Source of the DNA: Candidatus Nitrotoga sp. SPKER
Lineage (GTDB): Bacteria > Pseudomonadota > Gammaproteobacteria > Burkholderiales > Gallionellaceae
Direction of reading: 5' to 3'
Length of the DNA: 64,000 nucleotides
NCBI GenBank assembly: GCA_003402285.1
Contig: QFXG01000017.1
Location: forward strand, 62,001 to 126,000
Shown here one piece after another: positions 18,740-29,420 of the stretch. The number at the start of each line of letters is the position of its first letter. Position 1 is the first letter of the stretch. The position numbers were made by a program, and so were the translations under genes. Under the pieces are notes generated by a model. It had not been told where the DNA came from. It searched no databases and saw only the letters and a list, made by a program, of their open reading frames with translations.

Positions 18740-19288
18740 TTAGGGGAACAATTCTGCTGTGACAAAAAGCGAGCCCTCTTGGTCTTTCTTGGACAAAATG
18801 GGAGTGTTCTGGTTAAGATGCCAATCAATGGCTAAGGCGGGATCGTTCCATAAGATAGAACGCTCATATTCAGGTGCCCAATAATTGGTTGTTTTATACA
18901 GAAACTCTGCATATTCGCTAAGTACGACGAAGCCATGAGCAAATCCTTCCGGCACCCAAAACATCCGTTTATTTTCGGCAGAAAGCACAACTCCTACCCA
19001 TAAGCCAAAGGTAGGTGATGATTTACGAATATCCACTGCTACATCGAATACTTCCCCTGCCACTACACGAACTAACTTGCCTTGTGGTTGTTTGATTTGA
19101 TAATGTAGCCCGCGTAGTACATGCTTAGCCGAGCGGGAGTGGTTATCCTGGACGAAGTTGACGGATTGTCCTGTGATATTTGCAAAGGTTTTTTGATTGA
19201 AGCTTTCGAAAAAAAATCCGCGTTCATCACCAAATACTTTGGGTTCGATAATTAAAAGATCGGTTATCGCTGTTTGGACAATTTGCAT
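18740..19288 (-). CDS. rmlC: dTDP-4-dehydrorhamnose 3,5-epimerase
   Basis: Cupin-fold epimerase of 182 residues, third step of dTDP-L-rhamnose synthesis. The catalytic His62 lies in VLRGLHYQ, GDERGFFFESFN forms the N-terminal substrate motif, and FWVPEGFAHGF and NDPALAIDW are conserved C-terminal segments. It is last of rmlB-rmlA-rmlC; rmlD is separated at 51.4 kb. Confidence 0.96.
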   Translation of the reverse strand: MQIVQTAITDLLIIEPKVFGDERGFFFESFNQKTFANITGQSVNFVQDNHSRSAKHVLRGLHYQIKQPQGKLVRVVAGEVFDVAVDIRKSSPTFGLWVGVVLSAENKRMFWVPEGFAHGFVVLSEYAEFLYKTTNYWAPEYERSILWNDPALAIDWHLNQNTPILSKKDQEGSLFVTAELFP

Positions 19289-19290
19289 AG

Positions 19291-20166
19291 TTAGTAAACT
19301 TTCTCTTTTAGAATGCCAAGCAGATATTGGCCATAGCCATTCTTACGCAGTGGCTCGGCCAGCTGTTCCATTTGTTCTATCGTGATGTAACCTCGGCGAT
19401 ACGCAACTTCTTCCGGGCAGGCAATCTTCAAACCTTGACGCTTTTCGAGTGTTTGAATAAACAGTGAAGCTTCCAGTAACGAATCATGCGTACCCGTATC
19501 CAGCCATGCATAGCCGCGCCCCATTACCTGCACATCCAGTTTGCCGTTATCAAGATAAATTTGATTGACAGTGGTAATTTCTAATTCACCACGTGCAGAA
19601 GGCTTAACGGATTTGGCAATCTCAACAACGTTGGTGTCGTAAAAATAGAGACCCGTCACGGCATAATTTGACTTGGGCTTTACAGGTTTTTCTTCCAGAC
19701 TGATTGCACGTCCAGTAGCATCGAATTCTACTACTCCGTACCGTTCTGGGTCATTGACGTGGTAAGCAAATACAGTGCCGCCCTCTAGTTTGGTTCTGGC
19801 GGCTGAAAGATTTTTTTCAAAGTCGTGACCGTAAAAAATGTTATCTCCCAGCACCAATGAACAGGAGTCATGACCGATAAAAGACTCGCCAATGATAAAT
19901 GCTTGCGCGAGTCCATCTGGCGAAGGCTGTATGGCAAAGGAAAAATTCATTCCCCACTGTGAGCCATCTCCTAGTAACTGTTCGAAACGCGGTATATCCT
20001 GCGGAGTGGAAATGATCAGAATATCCTGAATGCCGGCCAGCATAAGTGTGGTCAGCGGATAGTAAATCATTGGTTTATCATAAACAGGCAATAATTGCTT
20101 GGAGATGGATCGGGTAGCCGGATAAAGTCGAGTGCCGGAGCCACCTGCGAGTATGATGCCTTTCAT
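19291..20166 (-). CDS. rmlA: Glucose-1-phosphate thymidylyltransferase
   Basis: Nucleotidyltransferase of 291 residues making dTDP-glucose. The N-terminal [16 protein letters not shown] signature, [11 protein letters not shown] and ERYGVVEFD are diagnostic of RmlA. Its start overlaps the rmlB stop by 4 bp and its stop lies 2 bp before rmlC, a tight operon. dTDP-glucose feeds RmlB. Confidence 0.97.
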   Translation of the reverse strand: MKGIILAGGSGTRLYPATRSISKQLLPVYDKPMIYYPLTTLMLAGIQDILIISTPQDIPRFEQLLGDGSQWGMNFSFAIQPSPDGLAQAFIIGESFIGHDSCSLVLGDNIFYGHDFEKNLSAARTKLEGGTVFAYHVNDPERYGVVEFDATGRAISLEEKPVKPKSNYAVTGLYFYDTNVVEIAKSVKPSARGELEITTVNQIYLDNGKLDVQVMGRGYAWLDTGTHDSLLEASLFIQTLEKRQGLKIACPEEVAYRRGYITIEQMEQLAEPLRKNGYGQYLLGILKEKVY

Positions 20167-21230
20167 GATGTTTCCCTATCGCCGTAATTTTGTTGAATCC
20201 AATTCTGGTATTCTCCACTAATGACAGCATTAACCCAATCTGGGTTTGTCAGATACCATTTCACTGTTTTTCGCAATCCGGTTTCAAACGTTTCCAGCGG
20301 TTTCCAGCCCAGTTCCTGGGCGATCTTTCCGGCATTAATCGCGTAGCGATGGTCATGTCCAGGCCTGTCCTGTACATAGGTGATAAGGGATGCATGTGGC
20401 GCAACTTGAGGGCGGAGTTCATCAAGAATAGCGCAAATTTCATATACTACTTCCAGATTGGTTTTTTCATTCCAGCCACCGATATTGTAAGTTTCTCCTA
20501 CCCGACCTCGTTCAAGTACCACGCGCAATGCACGCGCATGGTCGTCCACATATAACCAGTCGCGGATATTGTCGCCCTTGCCATAAATGGGGAGCGGTTT
20601 ACCATTGCACGCATTCAGGATGATCAACGGAATGAGTTTTTCCGGGAAATGATAAGGGCCGTAGTTATTGGAGCAGTTGGTGGTGACCACGGGTAAGCCG
20701 TAAGTATGATACCAAGCACGCACCAGATGGTCTGAAGACGCTTTGCTTGCCGAGTATGGTGAGTTTGGCTGGTAAGCGGTATTTTCGGTAAAAAAACCGG
20801 TTTCGCCGAGGCTGCCATATACCTCATCTGTGGATATATGGTGAAAGCGAAAAGTATTTTTGCGTTCTGCAGAAAGCCCGCTCCAGTATTCCCGTGCTGC
20901 GTTCAGGAGCGTGTACGTGCCAATAATATTGGTTTCAATAAAAGCTGCCGGGCCGGTGATAGATCGATCAACATGGGATTCCGCAGCTAAATGCATCACT
21001 GCATCCGGCTGATGTTGATGGAATAGTTTTGCGACTGTAGCCGCATCACAAATATCCACGTGTTCGAAGCGGTAGCGGGGATGGTCTGCAACCGATATTA
21101 AGGACTGTAAATTGCCAGCATAGGTCAGTTTATCGACGTTGATGACGGTCGCGTCAGTTTCCGTGATCAGTTGGCGAATAACTGCGGAGCCAATAAATCC
21201 GGCACCGCCGGTAATAAGGATTTTATTCAT
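20163..21230 (-). CDS. rmlB: dTDP-glucose 4,6-dehydratase
   Basis: Extended SDR enzyme of 355 residues. NAD-binding GGAGFIGS (about 8-15), catalytic TDE (T134-D135-E136 in HISTDEVYG) and YSASK (Y159, K163) are all in place, as is [14 protein letters not shown]. It produces dTDP-4-keto-6-deoxyglucose for rhamnose. First gene of the minus-strand rml set; waaA lies 29 bp upstream. Confidence 0.97.
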   Translation of the reverse strand: MNKILITGGAGFIGSAVIRQLITETDATVINVDKLTYAGNLQSLISVADHPRYRFEHVDICDAATVAKLFHQHQPDAVMHLAAESHVDRSITGPAAFIETNIIGTYTLLNAAREYWSGLSAERKNTFRFHHISTDEVYGSLGETGFFTENTAYQPNSPYSASKASSDHLVRAWYHTYGLPVVTTNCSNNYGPYHFPEKLIPLIILNACNGKPLPIYGKGDNIRDWLYVDDHARALRVVLERGRVGETYNIGGWNEKTNLEVVYEICAILDELRPQVAPHASLITYVQDRPGHDHRYAINAGKIAQELGWKPLETFETGLRKTVKWYLTNPDWVNAVISGEYQNWIQQNYGDRETS

Positions 21231-21259
21231 GGTTTGGAGGGTTGATATAGTATTTTATG

Positions 21260-22540
21260 TTACGTTTTTACTGAAAAGTGCTCATCCAGAAAATAGGTCA
21301 TATGACGTAGTGCTTGCTCTGATGCGCCACGATGGGTACGGACAAAATGCAGTCCGGCTTGGCTCATTTTTATTAACCGATCGGGATGGGTAAGTACGTT
21401 TTGTAAATGATGCGCTAAGTCAGCTGAATTCTGTATTCGCACGGCTGCTCCGCATTCGACAGCAAGCTGGCTGGCTTGTGCGAAATTGTATGTATGTGGG
21501 CCTATAAAAACAGGCTTGCCTACGGCGCAAGCCTCAATGAGGTTTTGTCCGCCAAATGGCAATAAACTGCCGCCAATAAAGGCAAGGTCGCAGGCAGCAT
21601 AATAGGCAAACATTTCTCCCATACTATCACCCAATACCACTTGGGTATCTGGTGTAATCGGAACGTTTTCACTTCTACGCTGAAAGCGAATGTTTTGCTG
21701 AATGAGCATGTCAGCGACGTCACCGAAGCGTTGTGGGTGGCGTGGCACAATGATGGTGAGTAGATGGGGAATGTCTACTTGCTTAAGCATAGATAACAGT
21801 AAGATTTCTTCCCCGGCGCGGGTGCTGGCTAGCAGAAAAATTTTCCTGTCTTTGCCAAACTGGGTGCGTAATTGTGCGCCTAGTTCTAGCATCGCCGATG
21901 GGGGTTGAATGTCAAATTTCAGATTGCCCATGACAGATACATTGTTTACACCTAATCCAGTTATGCGTGTAGCATCGATTTCGCTTTGCGCAGAAATAGC
22001 GCTTAGTTCGTTCAAGCCCAGTCGCGTCAAATTCGGGTAGTGTGCATAACGTGCAGCAGATTTCTCAGATAATCGTGCATTGAGCAGCAGTAAGGGAATT
22101 TGCATCGTGTGGCAGCTATGAATCAGATTAAACCAGATTTCAGTTTCCATCAAGACGCCGATGCGTGGGCGAAAGTGTTGTAAGAAACGTTTGACAGCAA
22201 ATGGGTAGTCGTAAGGTAAATAAACCCGCAGGATATCGTCGCCGTAAAGCTGTTCACTAGCTGCGCGGCCAGTTGGGGTGGTGTGTGTAAGCAGCAGTTG
22301 ATGATGCGGGTAATTTTCCCGCAAACGTTGTACCAAGCTGACCGCTGCGCGTGTTTCTCCAACTGATACGGTATGCAGCCAGATTATCGGTTTATCACTT
22401 TGAGCAGAGTAGCGTCCGAAACGTTCGTCAATATGCTTCAGGTACTCATGTTGTTTGCGCGCGCGCCAGAGCAGATGGAAAAATACATATGGCAACAAAA
22501 GCCATAGCAAAAGAGTATAAATCTGACGAGGGTTAAACAT
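21260..22540 (-). CDS. waaA: 3-deoxy-D-manno-octulosonic acid (Kdo) transferase
   Basis: GT30 enzyme of about 426 residues that adds Kdo to lipid A precursor at the inner membrane. It has the N-terminal membrane anchor (IYTLLLWLLLPYVFFHLLW), then IWLHTVSVGETRAA, the acceptor motif LMETEIWFNL and the donor-site segment GGSLLPFGGQNLIEACAVGKP. The frame opens at GTG 22561 but ATG 22540 better fits the family. It shows that the cell makes lipopolysaccharide. Confidence 0.94.
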   Translation of the reverse strand: MFNPRQIYTLLLWLLLPYVFFHLLWRARKQHEYLKHIDERFGRYSAQSDKPIIWLHTVSVGETRAAVSLVQRLRENYPHHQLLLTHTTPTGRAASEQLYGDDILRVYLPYDYPFAVKRFLQHFRPRIGVLMETEIWFNLIHSCHTMQIPLLLLNARLSEKSAARYAHYPNLTRLGLNELSAISAQSEIDATRITGLGVNNVSVMGNLKFDIQPPSAMLELGAQLRTQFGKDRKIFLLASTRAGEEILLLSMLKQVDIPHLLTIIVPRHPQRFGDVADMLIQQNIRFQRRSENVPITPDTQVVLGDSMGEMFAYYAACDLAFIGGSLLPFGGQNLIEACAVGKPVFIGPHTYNFAQASQLAVECGAAVRIQNSADLAHHLQNVLTHPDRLIKMSQAGLHFVRTHRGASEQALRHMTYFLDEHFSVKT

Positions 22541-22789
22541 AGATAAGCGAATGTCTACCACCAGAGTTGATTTGGCAAGCCTGCAAGAAGTGCGGGTGAA
22601 TCATCCAGATTAAGGAGTGAGTGTAAATGACATTCATTAATTTACATGCTGAACTTTTCATTATGTTGCGCGATGATCACGCGCAAATTTTTTGCTATGC
22701 AATATAAGCGAGAACGCATATCAAAAATGAAATATTCTGATGAACAATTTCATTGGTTACGTTGAATTGGTCAATAAAACCGGAAGGGA

Positions 22790-24205
22790 TTAGCTACGTT
22801 TATAATCATCGTCATACCGTACGATATCATCTTCGCCGAGATACGAGCCAGACTGGACTTCAATTAGATAAAGCGATCCTGTACCGATATTTTCCAGACG
22901 GTGTTTCATGCCAATAGGAATATAAGTTGATTGGTTTTCTTGGAGCAGCAGAATATCCTCGCCCCGAGTTACTTTGGCATAACCGGAAACTACAATCCAA
23001 TGTTCGGCGCGATGATGGTGCTTTTGCAAAGATAATTTTGCACTAGGTTTCACCATAATGCGCTTGGCCTGGAATCGTTCGCCAATATCAATGCCTTCAT
23101 AATAGCCCCAGGGGCGATAGACACGACGGTGAATCAGATGTTCGGTGCGTTCGGCCTGCTTAAGATATTCCACGGTATGCTTTACATTCTGGGCAAAGTC
23201 CTTATGCATCACCAACACTGCATCAGCCGTTTCCACAATGACTAAATCTTGCACCCCGATAGTTGCCACCATACGACTTTCAGCACGAACATAAGTTTGT
23301 GTGGTTTCTGCGGTATAAACATCGCCACGCAAAGCATTTCCTTGCTCATCTTGTGGGCTGACGTCATAGAGTGATGACCATGAACCGATGTCATTCCAGC
23401 CAATATCCACTGTCACCATAGCCGCCGCCTGAGTGTGTTCCATCACTGCATAATCGATTGAATCCGATGGGCAAGCGGCAAAAGCCTTTTCATCCAGACG
23501 ACAAAAATCCAGATCATGTGTGCTATTTTGCCATGCTAGTTGTGCCGCTTGATAAATTTCCGGGCGGTAGCGTTGCAACTCATCCAGGTAGGCAGATGCC
23601 TTGAATACGAACATGCCACTGTTCCAAAAAAATCTTCCTGAAGCCACGAACTGTTTAGCCGTATCTAAATCTGGTTTTTCTACAAAACGTGCCACCTCAA
23701 AGCTGTGTTCGTTGGATCCTAATGTTGCGCCGCGTTCAATGTAACCAAATCCTGTAGCAGGTTCATGAGGTGTAATACCGAACGTCACTAACTTATCTTG
23801 TTGTGCCAACGCGAATGCTGCTTGAATCGCCTTATGAAAGCCTGAAATATCCTGAATTAGATGATCTGCAGGTAATACCAACAAGACTGCCTGAGCATCT
23901 CTAGCTTGTGCGGCGAATGCGGCAATAGCCACTGCAGGTGCAGTATTGCGACCTAAGGGCTCGAGTACTTGCAATAGAGGATCAATGTTAACAGCACGTA
24001 ACTGTTCGGCGACGAGGAAGCGATGTTCGTTGTTACAGATCACTAATGGGGCGGCTATGTCGGGATAGCCTTTAAGGCGCAGCAATGTTTCCTGAAATAA
24101 TGTGTGTTCGGAAATTAGCGGCAAAAACTGTTTGGGTAATGCTACGCGAGATAAGGGCCACAAACGAGTGCCAGAACCGCCAGACAAAATAACAGGATAG
24201 AGCAT
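22790..24205 (-). CDS. manC: Mannose-1-phosphate guanylyltransferase / mannose-6-phosphate isomerase
   Basis: Bifunctional type II PMI-GMP of 471 residues. The N-terminal pyrophosphorylase domain has LSGGSGTRLWPLSR (about 7-20) and FVEKPD; the C-terminal cupin domain carries the isomerase zinc-site segment LQKHHHRAEHW and the YIPIGMKHRLEN motif. It supplies GDP-mannose for the GMD-like enzyme downstream. The start at 24205 replaces the longer frame on the MLYPVILSGG N-terminus. Divergent from the UDP-glucose dehydrogenase gene. Confidence 0.95.
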   Translation of the reverse strand: MLYPVILSGGSGTRLWPLSRVALPKQFLPLISEHTLFQETLLRLKGYPDIAAPLVICNNEHRFLVAEQLRAVNIDPLLQVLEPLGRNTAPAVAIAAFAAQARDAQAVLLVLPADHLIQDISGFHKAIQAAFALAQQDKLVTFGITPHEPATGFGYIERGATLGSNEHSFEVARFVEKPDLDTAKQFVASGRFFWNSGMFVFKASAYLDELQRYRPEIYQAAQLAWQNSTHDLDFCRLDEKAFAACPSDSIDYAVMEHTQAAAMVTVDIGWNDIGSWSSLYDVSPQDEQGNALRGDVYTAETTQTYVRAESRMVATIGVQDLVIVETADAVLVMHKDFAQNVKHTVEYLKQAERTEHLIHRRVYRPWGYYEGIDIGERFQAKRIMVKPSAKLSLQKHHHRAEHWIVVSGYAKVTRGEDILLLQENQSTYIPIGMKHRLENIGTGSLYLIEVQSGSYLGEDDIVRYDDDYKRS

Positions 24206-24551
24206 AGCCACTTTCAAAAGGTTGATGATAAACATTTCTTGAGATGCATGGCTTGAATTATAATCCGCAATCCAATATTTAGGCGTGGAAGTCTTGTGCA
24301 CTGCAATCTTTTTGGAAGTTGCTTAATGAACGAAGCAACTCTGATTGCTGGCATCATTGGGCAAATGTGCCTGTTTGTCTGTTGAACAAGGGGCGTTTTT
24401 TACATGGCATCAAGTGCAACGTCTCTTAAATTTCCGAAGATGATGAACATGTGCGCACTGATCAAATACTGGGATTAATGCACAGGTTATATAACCGCAT
24501 TGCCAGTGAAACCATTTGTTTCAGATGGACCAATTTTATTGGAGAGAACGC
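24206..24551. other. Divergent intergenic region, manC and ugd
   Basis: 346 bases between divergent manC and ugd, so it should hold both promoters. I see no hexamer pair strong enough to call and no gene. Confidence 0.5.
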
Positions 24552-25874
24552 TTGAAAGTCACAATGGTAGGGACCGGTTATGTAGGTCTAGTTAGTGGTG
24601 CATGCCTTGCAGAGGTTGGTAATCATGTTCTTTGCCTCGATCTCGACCCAGCAAAAATACGTATTTTAGAAAACGGGGATATCCCCATTCACGAATCTGG
24701 CTTGATCGACATTGTGCGCCGCAATGTCGCTGCTGGCCGTCTCGGCTTTACCACAGATATAGACCGTGCCGTAGCTCATGCCCGTATTCAGTTCATCGCC
24801 GTCGGTACACCCCCTGATGAAGATGGCTCCGCTGACTTGCAATATGTTCTGGCAGCAGTCCGAAATATCGGCAGTCGTATGGCTGAAGATAAAATTATTG
24901 TTAATAAAAGCACCGTTCCTGTGGGTACTGCCAATCAAGTCAGCGCAGTTATCGCAGCAGAGTTGCAAAAACGCGACATCAAACTCAAGCATAGCGTCGT
25001 TTCCAACCCCGAATTCCTTAAAGAGGGCGTGGCAGTTGAAGACTTCATGCGTCCGGATCGCATCATCATCGGTGGCGATGATGCACACGCTATCCAACAA
25101 ATGCGTGAGTTATATGCCCCATTCAATCGTAACCACGACCGTATTATTGTCATGGATGTCAAAAGTGCCGAACTGACTAAGTACGCCGCCAATGCCATGC
25201 TGGCCACTCGTATCAGCTTCATGAATGAATTGGCCAATGTTGCAGAAAAACTTGGTGCCGACATTGAAATGGTAAGACTAGGCATTGGTTCCGACACCCG
25301 TATCGGCTACCATTTTCTTTATTCGGGCTGTGGCTACGGCGGATCCTGTTTTCCTAAAGATGTAAAAGCACTCATCAAAACTGCCAGTGACGCCGCCGGA
25401 ATTACCCTCAAAGTACTTAATGCCGTGGAAGCAGCTAATGATGCACAAAAAGAAGTTCTTACGAAAAAAATAAAAGCCCGATTCGGTAGTACTCTCATTG
25501 GAAAAAACTTTGCCATTTGGGGGCTTGCTTTCAAGCCCAATACCGATGATATGCGCGATGCGCCGAGTCGTAAGTTGATTTCGGATTTATTAGAGGCAGG
25601 CGCCACTGTTACTGCGTATGACCCGGTTGCTATGCCGGAAGCACAACGAGTTTTTGGCAATGACCCCAGGATTTCTTATGCAGACAATCCGTTCATAGCT
25701 TGTCAAGATGCGGATGCATTGGTGATCGTCACTGAGTGGAAAGAGTTCCGCAATCCGGACTTCGCAATAGTTAAAACCAAGCTTAAAAACCCATTAATCT
25801 TCGATGGCCGTAGCTTGTACGAGTCGGCTGCAGTAAATGCATACGGACTGGAATATTTTTCTATTGGCCGTTAA
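24552..25874 (+). CDS. ugd: UDP-glucose 6-dehydrogenase
   Basis: NAD-dependent four-electron dehydrogenase (440 residues) making UDP-glucuronate. It has the Rossmann start [37 protein letters not shown] and the catalytic cysteine motif [10 protein letters not shown] (Cys266). I place the start at TTG 24552 because GGAGAG lies 6 bases upstream and the family begins KVTMVG; the frame itself is open to 24516. First of the long plus-strand polysaccharide run. Confidence 0.93.
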   Translation: MKVTMVGTGYVGLVSGACLAEVGNHVLCLDLDPAKIRILENGDIPIHESGLIDIVRRNVAAGRLGFTTDIDRAVAHARIQFIAVGTPPDEDGSADLQYVLAAVRNIGSRMAEDKIIVNKSTVPVGTANQVSAVIAAELQKRDIKLKHSVVSNPEFLKEGVAVEDFMRPDRIIIGGDDAHAIQQMRELYAPFNRNHDRIIVMDVKSAELTKYAANAMLATRISFMNELANVAEKLGADIEMVRLGIGSDTRIGYHFLYSGCGYGGSCFPKDVKALIKTASDAAGITLKVLNAVEAANDAQKEVLTKKIKARFGSTLIGKNFAIWGLAFKPNTDDMRDAPSRKLISDLLEAGATVTAYDPVAMPEAQRVFGNDPRISYADNPFIACQDADALVIVTEWKEFRNPDFAIVKTKLKNPLIFDGRSLYESAAVNAYGLEYFSIGR

Positions 25875-26085
25875 CGGGAATTGGTTTTAAATATGAAATT
25901 CTATATATAGAAAATAAATATAAAAACTGTGCTCGTAAATCTCGCCACGTGCCTCTAGTCTTGAATCCTGAATTTTTTGCCCCTTGCCTCTTGAATCCAA
26001 GATTTGCATTGTGGTTTGTCGCGGCTGGGTCGATAGTACGATTCAATGTGCATTCCAACGACACGACTCGCGTGAGTTTCCTAGC

Positions 26086-27603
26086 ATGAGGCTGAGTGGA
26101 AATCTATTTGCAGGATTAGCAAATTCGATCTGGTCGGCACTGATCGGCTTGGCAGTTGTTCCCTTCTATCTTAAATATCTCGGAATAGAAGCGTATGGTT
26201 TGATCGGTTTCTTTGTGACGACGCAGACATTGCTTTCCCTTCTTGATATGGGATTAGCGCCAACGATTAACCGCGAGGTCGCACGATATTCGGCATCGGG
26301 AAATTTAAAGGAAGCAGGGAAGTTACTCCATACTCTCGCCATCGTTTATTGGGGAATGGCTGGAGTAATTTCTTTGTTGATGGTGTTGTTGGCCCCATTG
26401 ATTACGGAACACTGGCTACAATCCAAATATCTTTCACATCAAACCATTGAGCATGCTGTAATTTTGATGGGGCTGGTGGTTGCTTGCCGCTGGCCAATTG
26501 GATTATATCAAGGCGCCTTGATAGGCGCGCAGCGCTTGATGATATCGAGTGGGATCAATATTGTGATGGTGACGCTAGGAAGTTTGGGCGCCGTGATGGT
26601 GCTTGCCTTTATAGCGCCGACAATTGAGACTTTCTTTATTTGGCAGGCTGGGGTTGGACTTGTTCATGCGGCAATCATGCGGTGGGCAGCATGGCGGGTA
26701 ATAGGGCGATTAAAGGATATACGATTCGATGTTGATAAGCTGAAACAGATATGGCGTTTTTCCGCGGGCATGAGCGGGGTTGCAGTTTCGGGAGTTATCC
26801 TGATGCAATTGGATAAGGTGCTGTTAAGTAGAATACTTAGTTTGGAAGATTTTGGACGTTATGCATTAGCTGGGGTTGTTGTAAACGGTTTATATGTATT
26901 ACTTACGCCTACTTTTAATGTGATTTATCCGCGTTTATCCGCACTTGTTGCTACTGGAGATACTGACAAGTTGATTGAATTGTATCGGTCAGGAACTCGT
27001 TTGCTTTCAGCAGTCCTTTTCCCAATAGCAACGGCTATCGCTATTTTTGCTGAAGAAATACTTTCTTTGTGGACGGGAAACTTGTCGGTTGCGTCGAATA
27101 TGGCTCCAATAGTCGCTCTACTTTTGATTGGTACCGCGTTAAATGGGGTTATGCATTTTCCTTATGCTTTGCAATTAGCTTTTGGCATGACACGCTTGCC
27201 ATTGATGATCAATGTCATATTGGTCATCATTATGATACCAATGACCATTTTGCTCGCTATGCAGTTCGGGGTTCTTGGTGGCGCGACAGCGTGGGCACTA
27301 TCAAGAGGTATATACCTATTAATCGGTACATGGCTTACGCACAGGACATTATTACAAGGGCTTGGGTTGAAGTGGTTGTTATGGGACGTGGGAATGCCAC
27401 TTTGTTTGTCACTGTTGGTGGTAGGAATTGCGGGAGGCAAAGTTCGCGAGTGGGGGTATTCTAATTACGTGGAATTATTTATCGGGAGTGGATTGGTATT
27501 GTTTGCTTTTTTGTTAGTTATTTTATTTTCACCGCGTTTAAGGTTCGCTGTGCAAAACAACTTTTTTTCTGATGAGTTTCCGCATGACCCAGCTAAAAGT
27601 TAA
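26086..27603 (+). CDS. Oligosaccharide flippase (Wzx-type, MOP superfamily)
   Basis: 505-residue integral membrane protein with about 12-14 hydrophobic helices. The N-terminus SGNLFAGLANSIWSALIGLA and PFYLKYLGIEAYGLIGFFV is typical of RfbX/Wzx transporters that flip undecaprenyl-linked repeat units. The frame opens upstream at 25984 but that portion is not family-like, so ATG 26086 is used. The Wzx/Wzy route would need a polymerase, which is not found in this locus. Confidence 0.88.
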   Translation: MRLSGNLFAGLANSIWSALIGLAVVPFYLKYLGIEAYGLIGFFVTTQTLLSLLDMGLAPTINREVARYSASGNLKEAGKLLHTLAIVYWGMAGVISLLMVLLAPLITEHWLQSKYLSHQTIEHAVILMGLVVACRWPIGLYQGALIGAQRLMISSGINIVMVTLGSLGAVMVLAFIAPTIETFFIWQAGVGLVHAAIMRWAAWRVIGRLKDIRFDVDKLKQIWRFSAGMSGVAVSGVILMQLDKVLLSRILSLEDFGRYALAGVVVNGLYVLLTPTFNVIYPRLSALVATGDTDKLIELYRSGTRLLSAVLFPIATAIAIFAEEILSLWTGNLSVASNMAPIVALLLIGTALNGVMHFPYALQLAFGMTRLPLMINVILVIIMIPMTILLAMQFGVLGGATAWALSRGIYLLIGTWLTHRTLLQGLGLKWLLWDVGMPLCLSLLVVGIAGGKVREWGYSNYVELFIGSGLVLFAFLLVILFSPRLRFAVQNNFFSDEFPHDPAKS

Positions 27604-27627
27604 TAAAGCACTTAGAGGGAGATTGTG

Positions 27628-28341
27628 ATGATTATGGAAGTTTTGCAAAATAAATTGCAAATAAGCAAAGCGCGTCAAGTATTAGTAAGCAAAGGGGTAT
27701 CTCTTGTTGAATCACCCTTGCGATCTTTAATGAGAAAGCTTGGGCTGGTGCGCGGGGTGGCGATGGGAGATTGGGTGAAGAGTTGGGATGTACTCAACAC
27801 TCTAAATTTTCTTGAGAGTAATGTAAAAAAAAATGAGCCGATACTTGATATTGGGTGTTATGCATCAGAGGTCATTGTTGCACTACACAAATTAGGTTAT
27901 TCAAATTTAACAGGTGCCGATCTAAATCCCAATTTGCAGAAAATGCCGTATAAAAATGATATCCATTATGAGATTACCGATTTTATGCACACAAAATTTG
28001 AAGATGGCTCATTCCGGGCGATTACATCGATTTCGGTAATTGAACATGGTTTTGATGGGCCATCGTTGTTGCAAGAGATGGCCCGTCTTTTGAGACCCGG
28101 AGGCTACTTCATAGCATCGTTCGATTACTGGTCAGAGAAAATTGATACAGCAGGCGTCAAGTTTTTTGGAATGGATTGGAAGATTTTTTCAAGGAATGAA
28201 GTGATTGATTTTGTAAACAAGGCTGCAAATTATGGTTTGTTTCCAAACGGCGAGATGAATTATGTCGGCTATGATAAACCAATCGATTGTGCAGACAAGC
28301 AATATACCTTTGGCTGGATAGTACTGAAAAAACTTGTCTAA
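27628..28341 (+). CDS. Class I SAM-dependent methyltransferase
   Basis: 237 residues with a Rossmann SAM-binding core: PILDIGCYASEVIVALHKLG (motif I, unusual in having CYASE rather than CGxGE), GADLNP (motif II), and ITSISVIEHG (motif IV/post). It starts at one of two close ATGs; 27628 has GAGGGA at suitable distance. The setting among glycosyltransferases suggests methylation of a sugar or its lipid carrier. The acceptor is not known. Confidence 0.8.
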   Translation: MIMEVLQNKLQISKARQVLVSKGVSLVESPLRSLMRKLGLVRGVAMGDWVKSWDVLNTLNFLESNVKKNEPILDIGCYASEVIVALHKLGYSNLTGADLNPNLQKMPYKNDIHYEITDFMHTKFEDGSFRAITSISVIEHGFDGPSLLQEMARLLRPGGYFIASFDYWSEKIDTAGVKFFGMDWKIFSRNEVIDFVNKAANYGLFPNGEMNYVGYDKPIDCADKQYTFGWIVLKKLV

Positions 28342-28343
28342 AT

Positions 28344-29420
28344 ATGCGGATTTTAATAATAACGGGATCATACCCGCCAATGAAATGCGGAGTTGGGACA
28401 TATACGCAAAAATTGGCAATGACTTTAGCGGAATCTAGAAATGTTAAAGTAACTGTGTTAACAGATGAACGTGCTAGCGAAGCCATGGAACGAAATGGAG
28501 TTGAAGTTTTATCTGTGATACGGGGTTGGCGAGTGACTGAATTAATTTACATTGCAAAGTATGTTATGCAATCTAATCCAGACATTGTTCACATTCAATA
28601 TCCAGCCCAAGGGTACTCAGGCAGAATGCCAATACTTATACCGTTGTTAATGTGCCTTTTATGTAAACATTGTGTGCAAACGTGGCATGAACCCGTTTTC
28701 AATGGTAGGGCAAGTTTGTTATTAACAGTTGGATTGAAAGTGCTGATTACAGTCAGAGAAGAGATAATCACCAGTATACCTAAGTTTATTCAAAGAGCGC
28801 TCAGAGGTACAAGGTTAGCATGGATCCCCGCTGCGTCGATGTTGCCAACAGTTATATTATCCAATGAGGAGCGATCAAAAATCCGGCATCACTATATTCC
28901 TGATAACGAGGTATTGCTGTCGTACTACGGATTTGTGGCACCTCTCAAAGGAATTGAAATGTTATTTGAAATTGTTGCGAAAACAAAAGCGCATCTATTA
29001 ATGGCATGCGATTTTCAGCCAGACGATGATTATCACAAATCATTACTGGATAAAATTAAAACAATGGGCATTGAGTCGTATATAACCATAATGGGATTTT
29101 TGCCAGAAGTTCAGTTGGCCTCTATATTGGCTGCCTCGGATGCGGTTGTATTTCCTTTCAGAGATGGAGCAGGGCCATGGAATACAAGCATTGATGGAGC
29201 GATTGCACAAGGAACTTTTGTTTTGACCACGTCCTTAATGGCTAGCGGATATAGCAAAGAAAGAAATGTCTATTTTGCAAAACCCGGCAATGTGGAAGAA
29301 ATGATTCTTTCAATTCAAACATACGCTGGATGCCGTATTCCATCCAAGCCACCGATATCGGAATGGCGAAATATTGCAGACCAACATCTAAGCATTTATA
29401 AACAGCTGATTACGGCATGA
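28344..29420 (+). CDS. Glycosyltransferase family 4 (GT-B)
   Basis: 358 residues. The N-terminus RILIITGSYPPMKCGVGTYT is the GT4 acceptor loop, and the C-terminal half holds the donor site: YYGFVAPLKGIEMLFEIVAK and the AVVFPFRDG...SIDGAIAQG region (with an Asp where GT4 enzymes usually have the first Glu of the EX7E motif). It starts 2 bp after the methyltransferase stop and its stop overlaps the next gene by 4 bp, so all three are co-translated. The sugar transferred cannot be told. Confidence 0.85.
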   Translation: MRILIITGSYPPMKCGVGTYTQKLAMTLAESRNVKVTVLTDERASEAMERNGVEVLSVIRGWRVTELIYIAKYVMQSNPDIVHIQYPAQGYSGRMPILIPLLMCLLCKHCVQTWHEPVFNGRASLLLTVGLKVLITVREEIITSIPKFIQRALRGTRLAWIPAASMLPTVILSNEERSKIRHHYIPDNEVLLSYYGFVAPLKGIEMLFEIVAKTKAHLLMACDFQPDDDYHKSLLDKIKTMGIESYITIMGFLPEVQLASILAASDAVVFPFRDGAGPWNTSIDGAIAQGTFVLTTSLMASGYSKERNVYFAKPGNVEEMILSIQTYAGCRIPSKPPISEWRNIADQHLSIYKQLITA